From: Apiosordaria backusii
Taxonomy: Eukaryota; Ascomycota; Sordariomycetes; Sordariales; Lasiosphaeriaceae
Assembly (NCBI GenBank): GCA_030549205.1
Contig: JAUKTV010000018.1
Location: forward strand, 607,152-671,151
Reading direction: 5' to 3'
DNA length: 64,000 nucleotides
Below are positions 9,496 to 22,100 of this stretch, piece after piece. Position 1 is the first letter of the stretch, and every line of letters begins with the position of its first letter. Under the pieces are notes generated by a model that was given only the letters and a program-made list of their open reading frames with translations, was not told the DNA's origin and searched no databases. The position numbers and the translations under genes were made by a program.

Positions 9496-10894
9496 CTACC
9501 ACCTGTTCTCGAAAACCTTGCCGTTAACATAGTTCACCATCTCCTTGACAGGCTCCAGCTTTGCCCTCCCTTCACCAAAGAGCATCCCCTTCCTCATGAC
9601 TTCCCGGTAGTTCTCTCCCGGGTTGACCTTTCCAAGTACGTACAGCCTCCGTGTCTCGACTCGGTCCGGAACAGGTATGCTCCGCCCAACGATGGCCTCC
9701 ATTCCCTGCCAGGCAAAGGTAACAGCCTCCTTGGCGCCGCCCGGGATGCCTGCATCATCGAGCATGAACATCTTTACACCGGGCAACTGCGCCTTCATGT
9801 AGTCGGTGATGTTGGGGTTGAACGCGCCACCTCCGCACATGAACACCTCGTCAACGGGACGGTCCCTTGGCGCGTAGCGCCTCCAGTGGTCGACAATCGC
9901 TTGGGCGGTGATCCTCGTGACGGTGGCGACGACGTCGTCTGCGCACAGGCCGAGCTCGGCACCCTCCTTGATCAGGTCATCCGCCAGTGTGTCGCGGAAC
10001 ACTTCCCTGCCCGTAGTCTTAGGCGGGTCCCAGCTGAAGTATGGTATCTTGGCCAGGAATCTGTCCACCATGCCCTGGTTGACCTTGCCGCGCTTTCCCA
10101 TCAAGCCGTCTTTGTCGTATTCGAGAGCCCCGTTTGTGTAATGGCGCACGACGGCGTCCACAAGGGCATTTCCGGGCCCGGTGTCAAAGTCGTATGCTCG
10201 ATCCGGGCCTTCAGGGGGGATGAAGCACACGTTGGCGATGCCGCCGATGTTCTGACAGGCGCGGAGCTTGCCGGGGTGATGCAGGAGTAGGGCATCGAAG
10301 AATGCGATTAGAGGTGCCCCCTGCCTCCCCGCAGCTTGATCCGAGATCCGAAAGTCGGTCACGGTTGTTAGCCCCGTCCGTGAGGCGATGATTGTGCCTT
10401 CGGCCATTGTTAAGGCGGACTTGGGGATTCCGTCGTCCGGCATGCTCGCCAACCATATCGTTTGGCCGTGGGAGCCGATTGCATCAATGCTCTTGATGTC
10501 GACGCCATTGCCCTTGCAGAATTGGATGGCCGCCGAGGCAAATGTCTCTCCCAACTGGACGTTAACTTCTGACAGCTCGGAAGCAGATGTCTTGTCGTGC
10601 TTGATGATCGACAGCACCCGCTTCTTCAGCTCCAAATTCATTGGCACTTCTCCATATTCCAAGAGCGAGAAGTGCATCGGCGAGTCTGGGGTCTCCTGCC
10701 GGAAGTGGCATAATGCACAATCAATGCCATCCTATTTTCAATCAGTCACCTTAGCCTGTCAAACTTCGATGCTGCAGGGCGCTTACCATGGACGTCCCGC
10801 TATTCATTCCCAGCACCGTAAGCTCCAACGGCCGCCTGTCTGCCGACCGCCCATCTTCCGCAGCGCCGCCGTTTGTCTGAATCCCTTGAGCCAT
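9496..10894 (-). CDS. Levoglucosan kinase / anhydro-sugar kinase (AnmK family)
   Basis: CDS complement(join(9496..10731,10787..10894)), 447 aa. One 55-nt intron (GTAAGC...AG) falls exactly between SGTSM and DGID of the ATP-binding motif, supporting the model. The ASKHA-fold markers of AnmK enzymes are present: LGMNSGTSMDGID (about 28-40), ISDQAAGRQGAPLIAF, CQNIGGIANV, YDFDTGPGN with the likely catalytic Asp near residue 219, and EVFMCGGGAFNPN. Fungal members include levoglucosan kinase (described from Lipomyces starkeyi), which cleaves the 1,6-anhydro bond and phosphorylates in one step to give glucose-6-phosphate; bacterial AnmK does the same with 1,6-anhydroMurNAc. The segments ALCHFRQETPD and LLEYGEVP, as I recall that enzyme, point to the levoglucosan branch. 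No signal peptide: cytosolic. Divergent from the sugar transporter. The gene looks intact. Confidence 0.9.
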
Positions 10895-11149
10895 CGTTGT
10901 TTGCGCGTCAAGCCGAAGAGAATGGTGATGAAGGAGGGTACGAATGCACAGCTACGAGTGCAGGCTGGGCTGCTATTTCATAATGCCAGGACGGGAATCT
11001 CCGGATGACGCCCGGGCCATTAAGGGGAACAGACGACACTTTCGGATATCATACCTCAAACTCACATGTGGATAATTATTGGCCCTATTTTGCGATGATC
11101 GGGACTCCTTTGGCTCGGAGGCTCGGGATGGCAACCCTTCGGCGGTGAG

Positions 11150-11245
11150 GACGGCACGGCCAAGCGGCTAAGCGGCTAAGCAGTCACGGCAAGACGGGTA
11201 CGCGCTTACATGCTTAAACGGCTGCACGGCTACGCGGCTTTCGGA
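11150..11245 (+). promoter_or_regulatory. CGG-rich cluster, possible zinc-cluster factor sites
   Basis: CGG recurs about ten times in under 100 bp, including the direct repeat CGGCTAAGCGGCTAAGC at about 11165 and CGGCTGCACGGCTACGCGGC at about 11220. Zn2Cys6 factors bind paired CGG triplets. Spacing and orientation here are mostly direct rather than everted. This is motif-level evidence only. Confidence 0.4.
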
Positions 11246-11347
11246 GTGGACGAACGAATCGGAGAACACGATATCCACCGTTGCCGTCGCCACTCCATGT
11301 CAGACCTTGTTTTGATGAAAACCCACAGAAGCTCGCCTCCGAGATAC

Positions 11348-11394
11348 CTGGGGTCCGGGGCCGTTGCGGGGTGTGGGCCCTCGCGGGTCTGGGG
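11348..11394 (+). promoter_or_regulatory. Four CreA/CRE1-type SYGGRG motifs
   Basis: CTGGGG (11348), CCGGGG (11355), GCGGGG (11366) and CTGGGG (11389) all match SYGGRG, the consensus for the carbon-catabolite repressor CreA/CRE1. Four matches within 47 bp, about 240-280 bp upstream of the transporter start, suggest repression on glucose. The motif is short and occurs by chance in GC-rich DNA, but this density is unusual. Confidence 0.55.
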
Positions 11395-11629
11395 CTTACT
11401 TTAGGGCATGTAGTAGTTTGTGGGTTGACTCGTGTCAGACATGCTTCTGCTTTAGCGCCCCATGTTGCCGGATCTTGGAAGACTGGGCACCTCAACTCCT
11501 TGTCCGGGGGACGAATGATGCCGTGAGGGCGGGATACATAAGCCGCAACTGATCACCGTGCTCTGCAGAAGCGCATCCTCACATACATCCCGACAAGCAG
11601 ACTTTCTTGCGAATTCAACCGCCGCCACC

Positions 11630-13361
11630 ATGGGCTACACCACGCTCTGGAAGAGGCTGTCTCCTACCCAGCTCAATGTTGCCATCCAGATCTTCTCCCT
11701 GGTCAGCATCTTTTTCGAAGGATATGACCAAGGTGTCATGGGAGGAGTCAATTCCTCTCCTCGCTATGTCACGGAGGTCGGGATCGGCCAACCAGATGGC
11801 ACCGTCACGGACACCGTTCATCAAGGCGGTATCGTGTCGGTGTACTACCTTGGCTGTATTTTTGGATGCTTTGCTGGAGGCTGGGCCGCGGATAGGATAG
11901 GGCGGATCAATGGGTGATTATTTGTTCTTTGATCCCTGGAGACATTTGGGCACTCTTGGCGGTAGCTGACAGTCTAGCCAGTCTCTTCTTTTCAGCCATC
12001 TTCGCCCTCATCGGCGGCGCACTTCAGGCGGCAACGCAATCGAGCGACTTCATTCTGGTAGCACGTGTCATCACGGGCATTGGCACCGGCGGCTTGACCG
12101 GCATCACCCCCGTGCTTGTCTCCGAGACGTCAACGGCAACACACAGAGGCGGATTCCTAGGATACGTCTTCATCGCCAACTACCTGGGCATCGCGGTTGC
12201 TTATTGGATCTCGTTCGGACTCTCCTTCGTCGAAGGCGGGTATTCGGACGTGCGATGGCGCTTTCTCCTCGCGTTTCAGTGTGTCCCTGCTCTCATCCTG
12301 CTTGGCGGTATCAAGCTTCTCCCGGACAGTCCTCGCTACCTAGCGTCTGCTGGCCGTCTAGACGACGCACGAGAGGTGCTCGAGCATGTTCGTGGCAACA
12401 ACGGCCCTGAAGTTCAGCGGGAGTTTCGCGAAATCACAGCCGTTGTCATGGAAGACTGCCAGAAGAGTTCGCCCATTCAATTCGCCAAGATCCTTGTCGG
12501 TCGGGGGGGCAGGCCTGGCCATCACTTGGGCCGCAGGGCATGGCTCTGTATCTGGCTGCAGATCATGGGCTCCTGGACCGGAATCACGGCGGTGACAGCC
12601 TACTCGCCCGTTTTGCTCTCTGCGGCCGGGTACAGCGAGCTGACACAGAACGGCCTGGCCGGTGGACTTAACACCGTGGGCATCATCGGCACAATCATCA
12701 GCGCGCAGATCGTCGACCGACTCGGTCGCCGTGCTTGCCTCATGGGCGGCGCATTCGGCCTGTTCATTGTAAATCTGGTCGCCGCGAGCCTCTACGAGGC
12801 TTCCAGAGCGCACCCCGACCGCGCTTCGTCGTTTGCTCCCGCTGCAGTCGCGATGCTCTTCCTCTTCAACATTTGCTACGCTGCCACCTGGGGCACTGTG
12901 GCCTTTCTGGTGCCGACAGAGATCTGGTCGTCGGATATGCGAGCTCAGGGCAATGGCTTTGGTATCACCGGGTGGGCTATCGGCGTTGGCTGGACAGTGC
13001 TGGTCAACCCTATTATGTTTGCCCGGTTGGAGAACAGGACTTATTTTCTCTTCGCCGGGCTGAATTTGTTGTGGATACCTATCGTTTACTTGTGTAAGTG
13101 AGCTTTCCTGAACAAAAGCCATAGCGAACGCGGTTTCTAATCATCTCGGTCCAAACAGTTTACCCCGAAACGGCCGGTCGATCGCTCGAGTCGATTGATG
13201 CCCTATTCTCCACCGACAAGCCATTCAACTGGAACATGGAGCGAGCGTACCACGAACATGGGGATGTCCTCCACGAGGGTGGGCAGTCGGATGCTTCGGT
13301 CATGGATGATGCGAGTGAAGGGGATAAGGGTAACAATCTTGTTCACGGCGAGCATGTTTAG
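11630..13361 (+). CDS. MFS sugar transporter (sugar porter family), three exons
   Basis: CDS join(11630..11913,11973..13093,13159..13361), 535 aa. The 59- and 65-nt introns have GTGATT and GTAAGT donors; the joins give RING|LASLFFSAIFALIGG and VYL|FYPETAGRSLE, both expected for the family. I chose the ATG at 11630 because of its GCCGCCACC context; an upstream in-frame ATG at 11558 adds residues unlike the family. Sugar-porter signatures in order: GYDQGVMGGV in helix 1, GGWAADRIGRING after helix 2, LPDSPRYLASAGR before the central loop, QIVDRLGRRA after helix 8, VPTEIWSSDMRAQGNG, and YPETAGRSLE at the end of helix 12. An acidic cytoplasmic tail follows. It should import a hexose-like sugar by proton symport at the plasma membrane. 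Its divergent partner is the anhydro-sugar kinase, suggesting levoglucosan or a similar substrate (inference). Confidence 0.93.
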
Positions 13362-13690
13362 GATGGATTGCTTTTGGCTAAAAATAACGTAACTATGATC
13401 TGCATGCCAAATAACATCCAGAGTGTCAATTCCAGGGAAATTCGATTCTGATTTTGGAAGACATACTGCCAAATTCTGAGGACTTTTTCTCTCCTTATTC
13501 TCTTCGGTCTTTGAATAGCACCACAGGCAGATAAGCGCCAACAGGAAATAGAATTCCAAAATAGCACCAGCGCCATTGAGTCACAAATCTTATATATAAG
13601 TATCTAGCCATTTGACAATGCAATTGGCTACATCAAAGCACTTTATTCTTGGAGGTGGAAATGGAAATGATAAGGGATACCTAGAGTGGT
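13362..13690. other. 3' flank of transporter gene and edge of the AT-rich domain
   Basis: No gene is supported. Base composition is ordinary until about 13690, where it changes abruptly to strongly AT-rich DNA. This is the boundary between the genic and the repeat-rich subtelomeric domain. Confidence 0.6.
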
Positions 13691-16535
13691 TAGGTAAGGG
13701 CATTTATAAGTCCTTATCTTATCTATTATCTTTTATTTAGTTATACCCTACTATTAGCCTAATTAAAGAGATTTACTATTTTATATATCCTACTTTAAAG
13801 AGTACTATTTTAATAGATTTAATTTTTATTTATTACCTTTTTCAATATCTTTTTTTAACTTATTAGTTTATATTAATTAACTATTATATTAAATAGTAAC
13901 TATAACTATAACCGATACCTTTATAAATAGCGTTACTTTTATAAATTAATTATACTATTATAAAGTTTAAGAAGGTAAATACTATCATTAAGATTTAATT
14001 AATTAAAGTAACTTTATTAATTTAAATTGCTATTAAAATACTTTTAATATATTAATATAATAACCTATTTATAACATTATATTAATTATTATTAAATTAA
14101 TGATTTTAATATTTTCATTATACTATTTAAAATAAATTACTTTATATTAATTCTTATTCTTTCTTTTTTATTATTAATAAATTAAAATACTTAATAAGAT
14201 TTTTATATATATAACTTTATTATTATTTACTTTGTTTAAATTTAGTTTATCTTTATTTTATTAATAAATTAAAGTACTTAGTAAATAAAGATGATTATTA
14301 TAAAGAGTATAATAAACCTTTTTAATAAAAATAATTTAAAATAATAGAAATTAAAGATTAGAAAATTCTTATCTTTATTATTTAGAAAAATTTCCCTTCT
14401 TAAATATCTTACTTTAAAGAAATAAAGAACTATAAATAGTAAATTCATAAATAAATAAAAAGTAATAATAAATAAAAAATATTAATATAAAAAGTTCTTT
14501 TCTATATAATTTTTACTTATTTAAAATCTTACTTTTTTATTTACTATTTTAATTAACTTTTTTACTATTTTATTTAATTCTTTTAATATAAACTTTATAA
14601 TTAATATACCTTTTATTTAACCTATTCTTAATATAATAAACTTAATTTTATTTAATAATTAAGTTTAAATAATTTGAAGTAATTCAATGTTAAAGTTTAA
14701 TATTATAATACTGTTAATAAACAAGTAGCCAATATTGAAATTTTATTAATTTAATATTTAATTAATTTATAATTTATTTATTATTAAAATATATTTTTAA
14801 AACTTTAAAATTAAGTTTATATCCTGATTTAAATAATTTAAGTTTAAAAATAATTCTACAAAAATAGTAATTACTTTCTTAATGAAAGGTCGGAATTAAA
14901 TGATAAGGTTTATTAATTTTAATGATTGTAAAGAAATTTAAATAATAGAATTTAATAATATTAATCAAAATGACTTTTTAAATAATAAGAAATTTAATAT
15001 ATTTAATATTTTTATAATAAAACGGAATATTTTAAATAAAAATTAAATGAAGAAAATAAAAATATTAATAAAAGCTTTATAATAATTTTAAATTATTATT
15101 AGTAAAAAATAATAAACTATATTAATAACTTTAAATTGAAACTTTAAATTAGTACTTTAAAAAAAAAGTTTAAACTTATAAATAATAAACCTTTTAAATT
15201 AAAAGTAAATAATAAAGTAATAAATAATAAAATTAATAATAATAATAAATTTAGAATATATAGAAAGATTTTAAAGCTTATAAAAAGTTAATTTATTAAC
15301 AAAGAAATAATTATAATAATATAATAAATAAGCTTTTTAACTATATTACCGATGTTAATAATAAATTAAGAATTTATATGAAGGTAATTAAATAAGTAAT
15401 ATTATTTTTAATATTCAATACTGTTATTAAAAATATTAAATATTTAAGAAATATAGTAATTTTTTTAAAATAAAATACAATATCTTTATAATAAGAATTA
15501 ATAAAAAGTTAAAACTATTTAAAAAAGTCTCCTCTATTAAGAATTTTAAAATTAAAGAAATATTAAGGTTTAGTAAAATACTATTAAATATAAAGTAGAT
15601 AATTATAAGTTAAATAAAAATATATTATAAATTAGTAGGCTTAATAAGTAAAATAAAAGATTAAGTAATAATAATAATAATAATTAAAAAAAGGAAAGAA
15701 TAAATCATGAAAAAGGAATTTATATTAACTTAAATAATAACGTTTTAATTAAAGTTAGTATAAACTATATTAAAATTAAATATAAAAATATTAAGTAGTT
15801 TAATTTATTTTATAATAACTTAAAAAAGAGTAAAATAGTATTAAATAGTAAAAGTCTTATTTTTATAAATGTCTTTAACGTTATTAATTAAATCTATTTA
15901 TTCTTTAAAGATAAAAATACAAAAAAAGTTTATAAATATTAACTTCTTACTCTCTTTTAAACTTTTTTTAATAACTTTATAATTATATAATAAAATAACA
16001 AGCTTTTTTATAATATAAAGACTTTTTTTTATAGGTAAGGCTTTAAAGCTTTTATTTTTACTTTTTAAAATCAATTTATCCTTAATATTATTAAATTTAT
16101 TAAATGTTTTATAAAAAGGCCTTTTACCTTTAAAATAATTACTTATAATAAAAGAGCTTTTATTTTATATATTTAAAAGATATTATACTATATTTAAATA
16201 ATCGGTACCTTTATTAATAATTAAATTAATTAATATAATATTATAATATAAGTTTAAAATTCTTTTAACCTTTATATTAAATAATATTTATAAATCTTAC
16301 TTGAAATAGAAATCTTTATTTAATATTTAATTATTATTAAAAAAATAAAAGTAATATTGCTATTTATAATTTAAATAAGTTATTTTATTTTATTAAAAAG
16401 ATTATTATTATTCTTTTTAATAATAAAATATATTAGTAAAAACTTCTTTTATTTATAACGCTTACTTTTTTTTAAAACTATTTTAAAGTATATTTTAAAG
16501 ATTAAACCTACTTTTATAATAAAAGTTACTTAAGG
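13691..16535. other. AT-rich, RIP-degraded DNA without recognisable genes
   Basis: The stretch consists almost wholly of A and T, with TpA abundant and CpA rare. All frames are closed at short distance. It is probably old transposon sequence mutated by RIP, but no LTR, terminal repeat or protein motif survives that I can identify. Confidence 0.6.
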
Positions 16536-17465
16536 TTCGGTAGTATATACACAAGACGTAACACACAGATGCTTACGATTAATACAATAGTAAACAGTAT
16601 CTTTAAGTTATTTAGTGTACTATTAAACTAGCTACCTATTAAGGCATCTTAGCCTTTACTATTATACCCGCAATCGATATCAGCTTCGCTAACCATCCTT
16701 TTATCTCATCCTTCTATTTAAAGGCTTTATCCTAAATCTCTATATTATCTTCTTTAATCTACCGGTCTATATCGAAATCGATTAAATCCTATTTAAATTA
16801 ACAAAGTTTAGTATATTAGTCGACAGATAAAGTAGTAATAGTATATATAGTATATATTTGAATATAAGCAACGTTTATATTCTTTTACTTCTTACTATCT
16901 TTCTTCGACATAGCTATTATTATATCAGCCAATTCAAGGTACTTATAGTAATCTAACCTGAGGATTTTATACTTATAGGCTTTTAATATAATTATATACT
17001 GCTATTATATTAGTACTATCTTTTAGTTATTAAGTTATATAGGATAGACCTATATTTAATACTACAATCGATTAAGTCTCAATATAGTAGGTAATATAGG
17101 AGAGAAATATAGTAGGTAATATAGGAAAGTAATATAGTAGGTAATATAGGAAAGGAAAAAGAAGAGCAGTAAATAAGATCCTTTTTAACTTTATATAGGC
17201 ACTGGTATTTAGCCTTAGCGTAGGATGGTAAAGAAGTTATTAATACGGTTATAAACAATTCGGTAGTAAAGGAGGCATTTAGAAAGTTTAGCTATAATAT
17301 TATTATATAAGCTTATTATTAAACTCCATAGTGGAAGGTTTAGCTATATAATAAGTATATAACAAGCATATAATAGTTACGTGACCATAACGGTAGCCCT
17401 AGGCAGTTCAAGTAGCACACTAGATTAACTGTAAAGAGAACCAACACCGGGTATGGCGTTGTAAA
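16536..17465. other. Less degraded island with a broken minus-strand frame
   Basis: C and G are more frequent here than on either side. On the minus strand from 16911 the frame reads MSKKDSKK-stop and continues, through many TAA/TAG codons, to a Lys-rich segment KDEIKGWLAKLISIAGIIVKAKM near 16650-16720. Stops of this kind fit RIP-changed CAA, CAG and TGG codons. It could be the 5' end of a degraded retroelement or of a host gene. I cannot name it. Confidence 0.35.
17081..17155 (+). repeat. 25-bp tandem repeat, three copies
   Basis: The unit AATATAGTAGGTAATATAGG plus five bases begins at 17081, 17106 and 17131, with a 25-bp period and almost no divergence. It lies within the less degraded island. 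Confidence 0.8.
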
Positions 17466-18334
17466 AGAATTTTTTTTTTTAAAAGCTCCACTTCTTAGAG
17501 AGACATAATAAAAGTTAATTATAAAAAAATAATTAATTAAAGAAAAATATTATAATTGTAATTTTAATAAAAGTAAAGATTAATATTATAATTATAATAA
17601 TAATAGAAATTGTAATAAATTAAGGAACTATAATAAAGATAATAATTATACTTATTATTATAACTTCTTTAAAGATCGAAAAGATAATAATAAAAACTAA
17701 AATTGAGATTAAAACTATAATAATAAACATAATAAAGATTATAATTATAATAAATATAATAAAAATCATAAAAATTTATATTAAAGCGATTATAAAAAGA
17801 ACAGTAATATAAATTATATTAATAAATTTAAATTTAAGAACTTAATAATATTATAAATAGATTTAAAAGAATATAATTACTATCCTTATATAATTAATAT
17901 AAGGAAATCTTATTTAAAGTATTATTTAATATTTAAATTAAAAATAATAGTAATTAAATATTAAATATATATAAAGAAATTTTAAATATGTAATTATAAA
18001 GTCTTTAAAGTTTTTTAAATAGTTTTTATTAAAGAACCTATAGTTATTATTAAAAGTAAATGGAATATAAAAATATATTATATAAATACTTTAAAATTTA
18101 TTTTAAAATTTAAAAAAACGTAGTTATCAATTTAATATTAAATTTAAAACTAGAACTATTGATATAGTAATTTTAAAGAAAAACCTTTAAATATAACAAA
18201 ATTAATAGTAAGGACTTTATATTTAAAAAAGTATTAATAAACTTAATAAAGTAAACTAATAATAATTCTTTCTTTAATTTTACCTATATAAAGATTTCTA
18301 TTTACCTTTAATTTAATATTACTAATATAAAAGT
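17466..18334. other. AT-rich DNA, A-rich on the plus strand
   Basis: The plus strand is rich in AAT/AAA/GAT-type triplets and reads as Asn-rich, low-complexity peptide with stops. No reliable gene. Probably a degraded repeat. Confidence 0.5.
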
Positions 18335-19168
18335 TATTAGAGTAAGTATAGCTAATTACAGGCCTAAGGGCCCTGTAATTAGTGCTTACACACTAGCTTA
18401 CAGTGCAGCAGAAGTCTTACGCATGATACCTATAGCTCAATGCTGGGGTACTAGAATACAGTACCTTGTAGGTACTGCAGGACAGAAAAATAGTAGGTAA
18501 ACAATTGTATTATAGTGCTAGCCTTCTATAAATCCACTATAATATTCTCTATAGTAGGATTCGTACTCGACTTCTACTATATACTTACCAACTAACGTAC
18601 AGTACCTTGCATACCCTAGTAAGTAGATAGACTAAAGTACAGTTTAGTTAACCCTAAGGTTTACTAAATCCTATAAACTACTTACTAAACTCTCTATAAC
18701 TTCTAACCTACAGGGCCTATAGGCCTATAATTTAATATAGTAATAATATACCTACTTAACTATAAGCCTACTAATTCTAAGCCAATTTAGTTAGCTTAGT
18801 AGTTAACTACAGGTCTTATAGCTAGTTAAGTTAATATAGTTTATAGCTCTTTAAAAATCGACTTATAATTATATAAAAAGGCTATAAAACTAAGCATCCT
18901 TAACTTAAAGTATAGGTTAATGTAGGATTAGGGTTAGGCCACTTATACTGCCTATAGTAGTAGACCTTAGTAGCTTAAATATAAAATTATAGGCGGTTTA
19001 GCTTATTAATTAATAGGATATAGGCCTTTAAATAGCCCTATAGTAAAGTAAGGTACTAGGCAAATACCAGATAGCTAATAGTTAGACTTTTTAACTTAAG
19101 GTTCTACTATATAATATAATAGTAACTACTTACTATAAACTTAAACTTTATAGGAACCTAATTTAATA
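18335..19168 (-). repeat. Family B LTR (3' LTR of the reverse element)
   Basis: 834 bp, the reverse complement of the LTR at 26716-27548, with conserved landmarks: the CGACTTA...TATATAAA block, the GGCCTATAGGCCTATAA block and the terminal TATTAAATTAGG/CCTAATTTAATA sequence (ancestral TGTTAAAC). Differences are mostly transitions. Confidence 0.85.
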
Positions 19169-22100
19169 CCCCTTCTTTACTTATAGTAAATAATAGGCCT
19201 AAATTTAAATCTAAGGCTTACTGTAATAAACTAAAACTAATAAACTAACTAGCTAACTAAAAAACTAAAATATAAAGTATATAAAACGTTAAGGCCTATA
19301 TATTTTAAATATTAAGTAACTACTTTTTTAAGCCAATTTATAAAAGAAAATAAAATATAAAAAAGGTAGTTTTCTAATCTATTCCTCTATTAACTTTTCC
19401 TCTATAGGCTTATTTCTTAAATCTAAAAGACCTATAAAGGTCTTAAATTTTTAACTAACTAGTAATTTAATTAACCTATTAACTAGCATTTATTTAATAT
19501 TTAAATAGTTAATAATAATCTATAATATCCTAACTTACTCTTTAATTTAACAGTATTTTAATAATATATACTTAATACAATTATAAAAGGCTAGATTATA
19601 AGCAATAATTATAAAGCTAATATTATTACTATATAGTAAAGTAAAGCTTATTAAAGTATACCTTAATTCTTTATAACCTCTCCTAATTTATAAAGCCTTA
19701 TAAATAACCTTAATAAATATATCAGTTTTAACTTCTAAAGTAAAAAAGCTTATAATATTAGCTTTTTTTTAATTTTTAGCTTATAGGGCCTTCAGCTATT
19801 TTAAATATAAAGCTGTAAGTAGATTTTAAATCCCTTGAATCCCTTATAAAGTTTAAATCTATAAAGCTTATAGGTACTATAATACCTTTCTTTTTAATAA
19901 GTCTAGTAATATTATAACTATAGGTAATTATTAAATTCTCTATACTATTTAAATACTTTAAAAGGTTTTTAATAGTATTTAAGCTTACTATAGTAAGTTA
20001 CTATATACTTTTTAAAAACTACTATACTATAAAAGCAATATTAGGCTTTATTTAAATTATTAAATATATTATAGTACTTACTATATACTAAAATAATATA
20101 TAATCCGATTTACTTATAAAGCTTTCTTTTAATTTAAGGTCTTTATATTAAGCTACTATTCTAAGCTATAAAGAAATTAGTATTTTTCAGCTATTTTTAA
20201 AGTTAAAAGTCTTAATTACCTCCTATATATACTAAGTTTAGTTAAACTATAGAAAGGAATAACGCCTATCCCTTATTATTTAAAGAAAGAAGCTAGCCCT
20301 TTATTTTCTATTAAATAAACCTTATTTAAGCTTTTTTTAAATCATTAAATATAAACCTTATTAAAGCTTATAATTCAATAATTATTAATGTAGATTACTA
20401 TAAAAATCCTAGCCTTAAAATTATAGAAGATAGTAGAGTTAGAAATTAACACTATAAAACCTTTTTCTTTTAATAACTTAATAAGTTTAACTTATTAAAA
20501 TTTAAGGCTTTACTTTAAACTATATAGAGCTTTAAAAAAGCAAATTATTTAATTAATTTTAAACTTAAAGCTTTACTTATATAGCTTTACTTTAATAGTT
20601 AAATCTACTTTTTAATAAAACTTATAAAAAGCTTTAAATATAACTATATAATTTTCCTCTTTTAAATAGCTATTAAAAAATACCCCTATAAAATCGATCT
20701 ACTCTATTTTTTAATTTAATAAAGCTACTATAATTAACAGTATATATTAAGTAAATAATATAGTAATAAAGGTAAACGTCTTTATAAAATCCAGGCCTTC
20801 CTTTTATAAGAATCCTCTAATAACTAACCTAGCTTTAAACTTTAAAAGCCTATTTTCTTTATCGGTTTTCTTATATAATACTAACCTATTAATCAATAAC
20901 ACATAGTCTTTAAAAAAGCACTTTAAAAAAAGAACTTAAAGATTCTTTAATTAACTATTTACCTAAATTTACTATATATAACCTTTAACTAATAGGATTT
21001 TTTAAAATTCTTTAATACTTATTTTAATATTTAAAGTAATAAATTAATATTAAAAAAACCCTTAAAAACTCTATAGTAATAAGCCTTAGCCTTAATTAAT
21101 ATTAATTTAATAAATTAACTAATACCTATTTCAATATCTTTATTTACGTTTAAACATAGTTCTTTTACTTTTATTAGTAAATAGTCTTTAATAGAAGGTT
21201 TTAGGCTAGCCTTAAGGCTTAAAATAGGCTTATTAAAAGGCTTTAAACTACTATTAATTATAACCTTTTAAATTATAGTAAGTTTACTAATTAATTTACT
21301 ATTAAGAAATTTTTTAAAGTATAGGTTGCTATTTTTATTTATTAATTATAGTAGCTTTACCTTCCCTTAGCTTAAATCCCTTTTTAAAATAGTAGTAATA
21401 CTTCGAATTATAATAGGCTTATTTACTATATTAATAAAGGAAGATTTTACTACTACCTTTTTAACTAATATTTATACTTAATAAGTTTTATTTTTAAAGA
21501 TAGTCAGTAGCTTACTAGGCTCTATATAGGTCTATAGCTTTAAAGCTTTAGACCTTTTTTTAACGGAAATAAAGAGCTTTATAAAAAAGCCTATAGCTTT
21601 AAACTAGCTTAAATCTAGCTTATAGAAAAGGAAAGGCTTTAATTTATTATAAAGCATTTAGTAAAAAGTAAGGTCCCTATTATTAACTACTATACAGTTA
21701 ACTAATTTAAATACTATAAATGCTATATAATACTATAAATATTAAAGAAGCTATAATAATACTATTATAGCCTATAACCAGTCTAAAAAAACTCTAATAA
21801 AGCGTTTAATTAAGCAATTTTACTTATAAATATAAGGCCTAAAAGTAGAAAATTTAATACTTTTAGTAGAAAACTAAGCCTATAATTTATAGTTAATTTC
21901 TTTTCTACCATTATAATAGAAATAAATAAGGTACCTATTATAATAGTTCTTTAGGCCTTTAAAAAAGCCTTTTATAATACTTAGTATAGTTAGTCCTTTA
22001 GTGTTTAGTAAGTAAAAAGCCTACTTAAACCAGGATTTTCAGTCTACTAAAATTAACACTATAGAAAGCTTATTATAAGGTATAGACTTAATTTTAAAAG

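Larger units (their letters stand above)
10895..11629. promoter_or_regulatory. Shared divergent promoter of sugar kinase and sugar transporter
   Basis: These 735 bp separate the kinase start (minus, 10894) from the transporter start (plus, 11630), so they should hold both promoters. Two motif groups stand out: CGG triplets at about 11150-11245, suited to zinc-cluster factors, and four CreA-type motifs at 11348-11394. No coding region is supported, although short open frames cross it. The transporter start has a strong context (GCCGCCACCATGG). Confidence 0.7.

Noticed and set aside
9886..10290. Plus-strand open frame of 134 codons
   Set aside because: Antisense to the sugar kinase; no motif.
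12358..13122. Minus-strand open frame of 254 codons
   Set aside because: It is antisense to the second exon of the sugar transporter, which has full family signatures; the antisense frame reflects GC-rich codon use.
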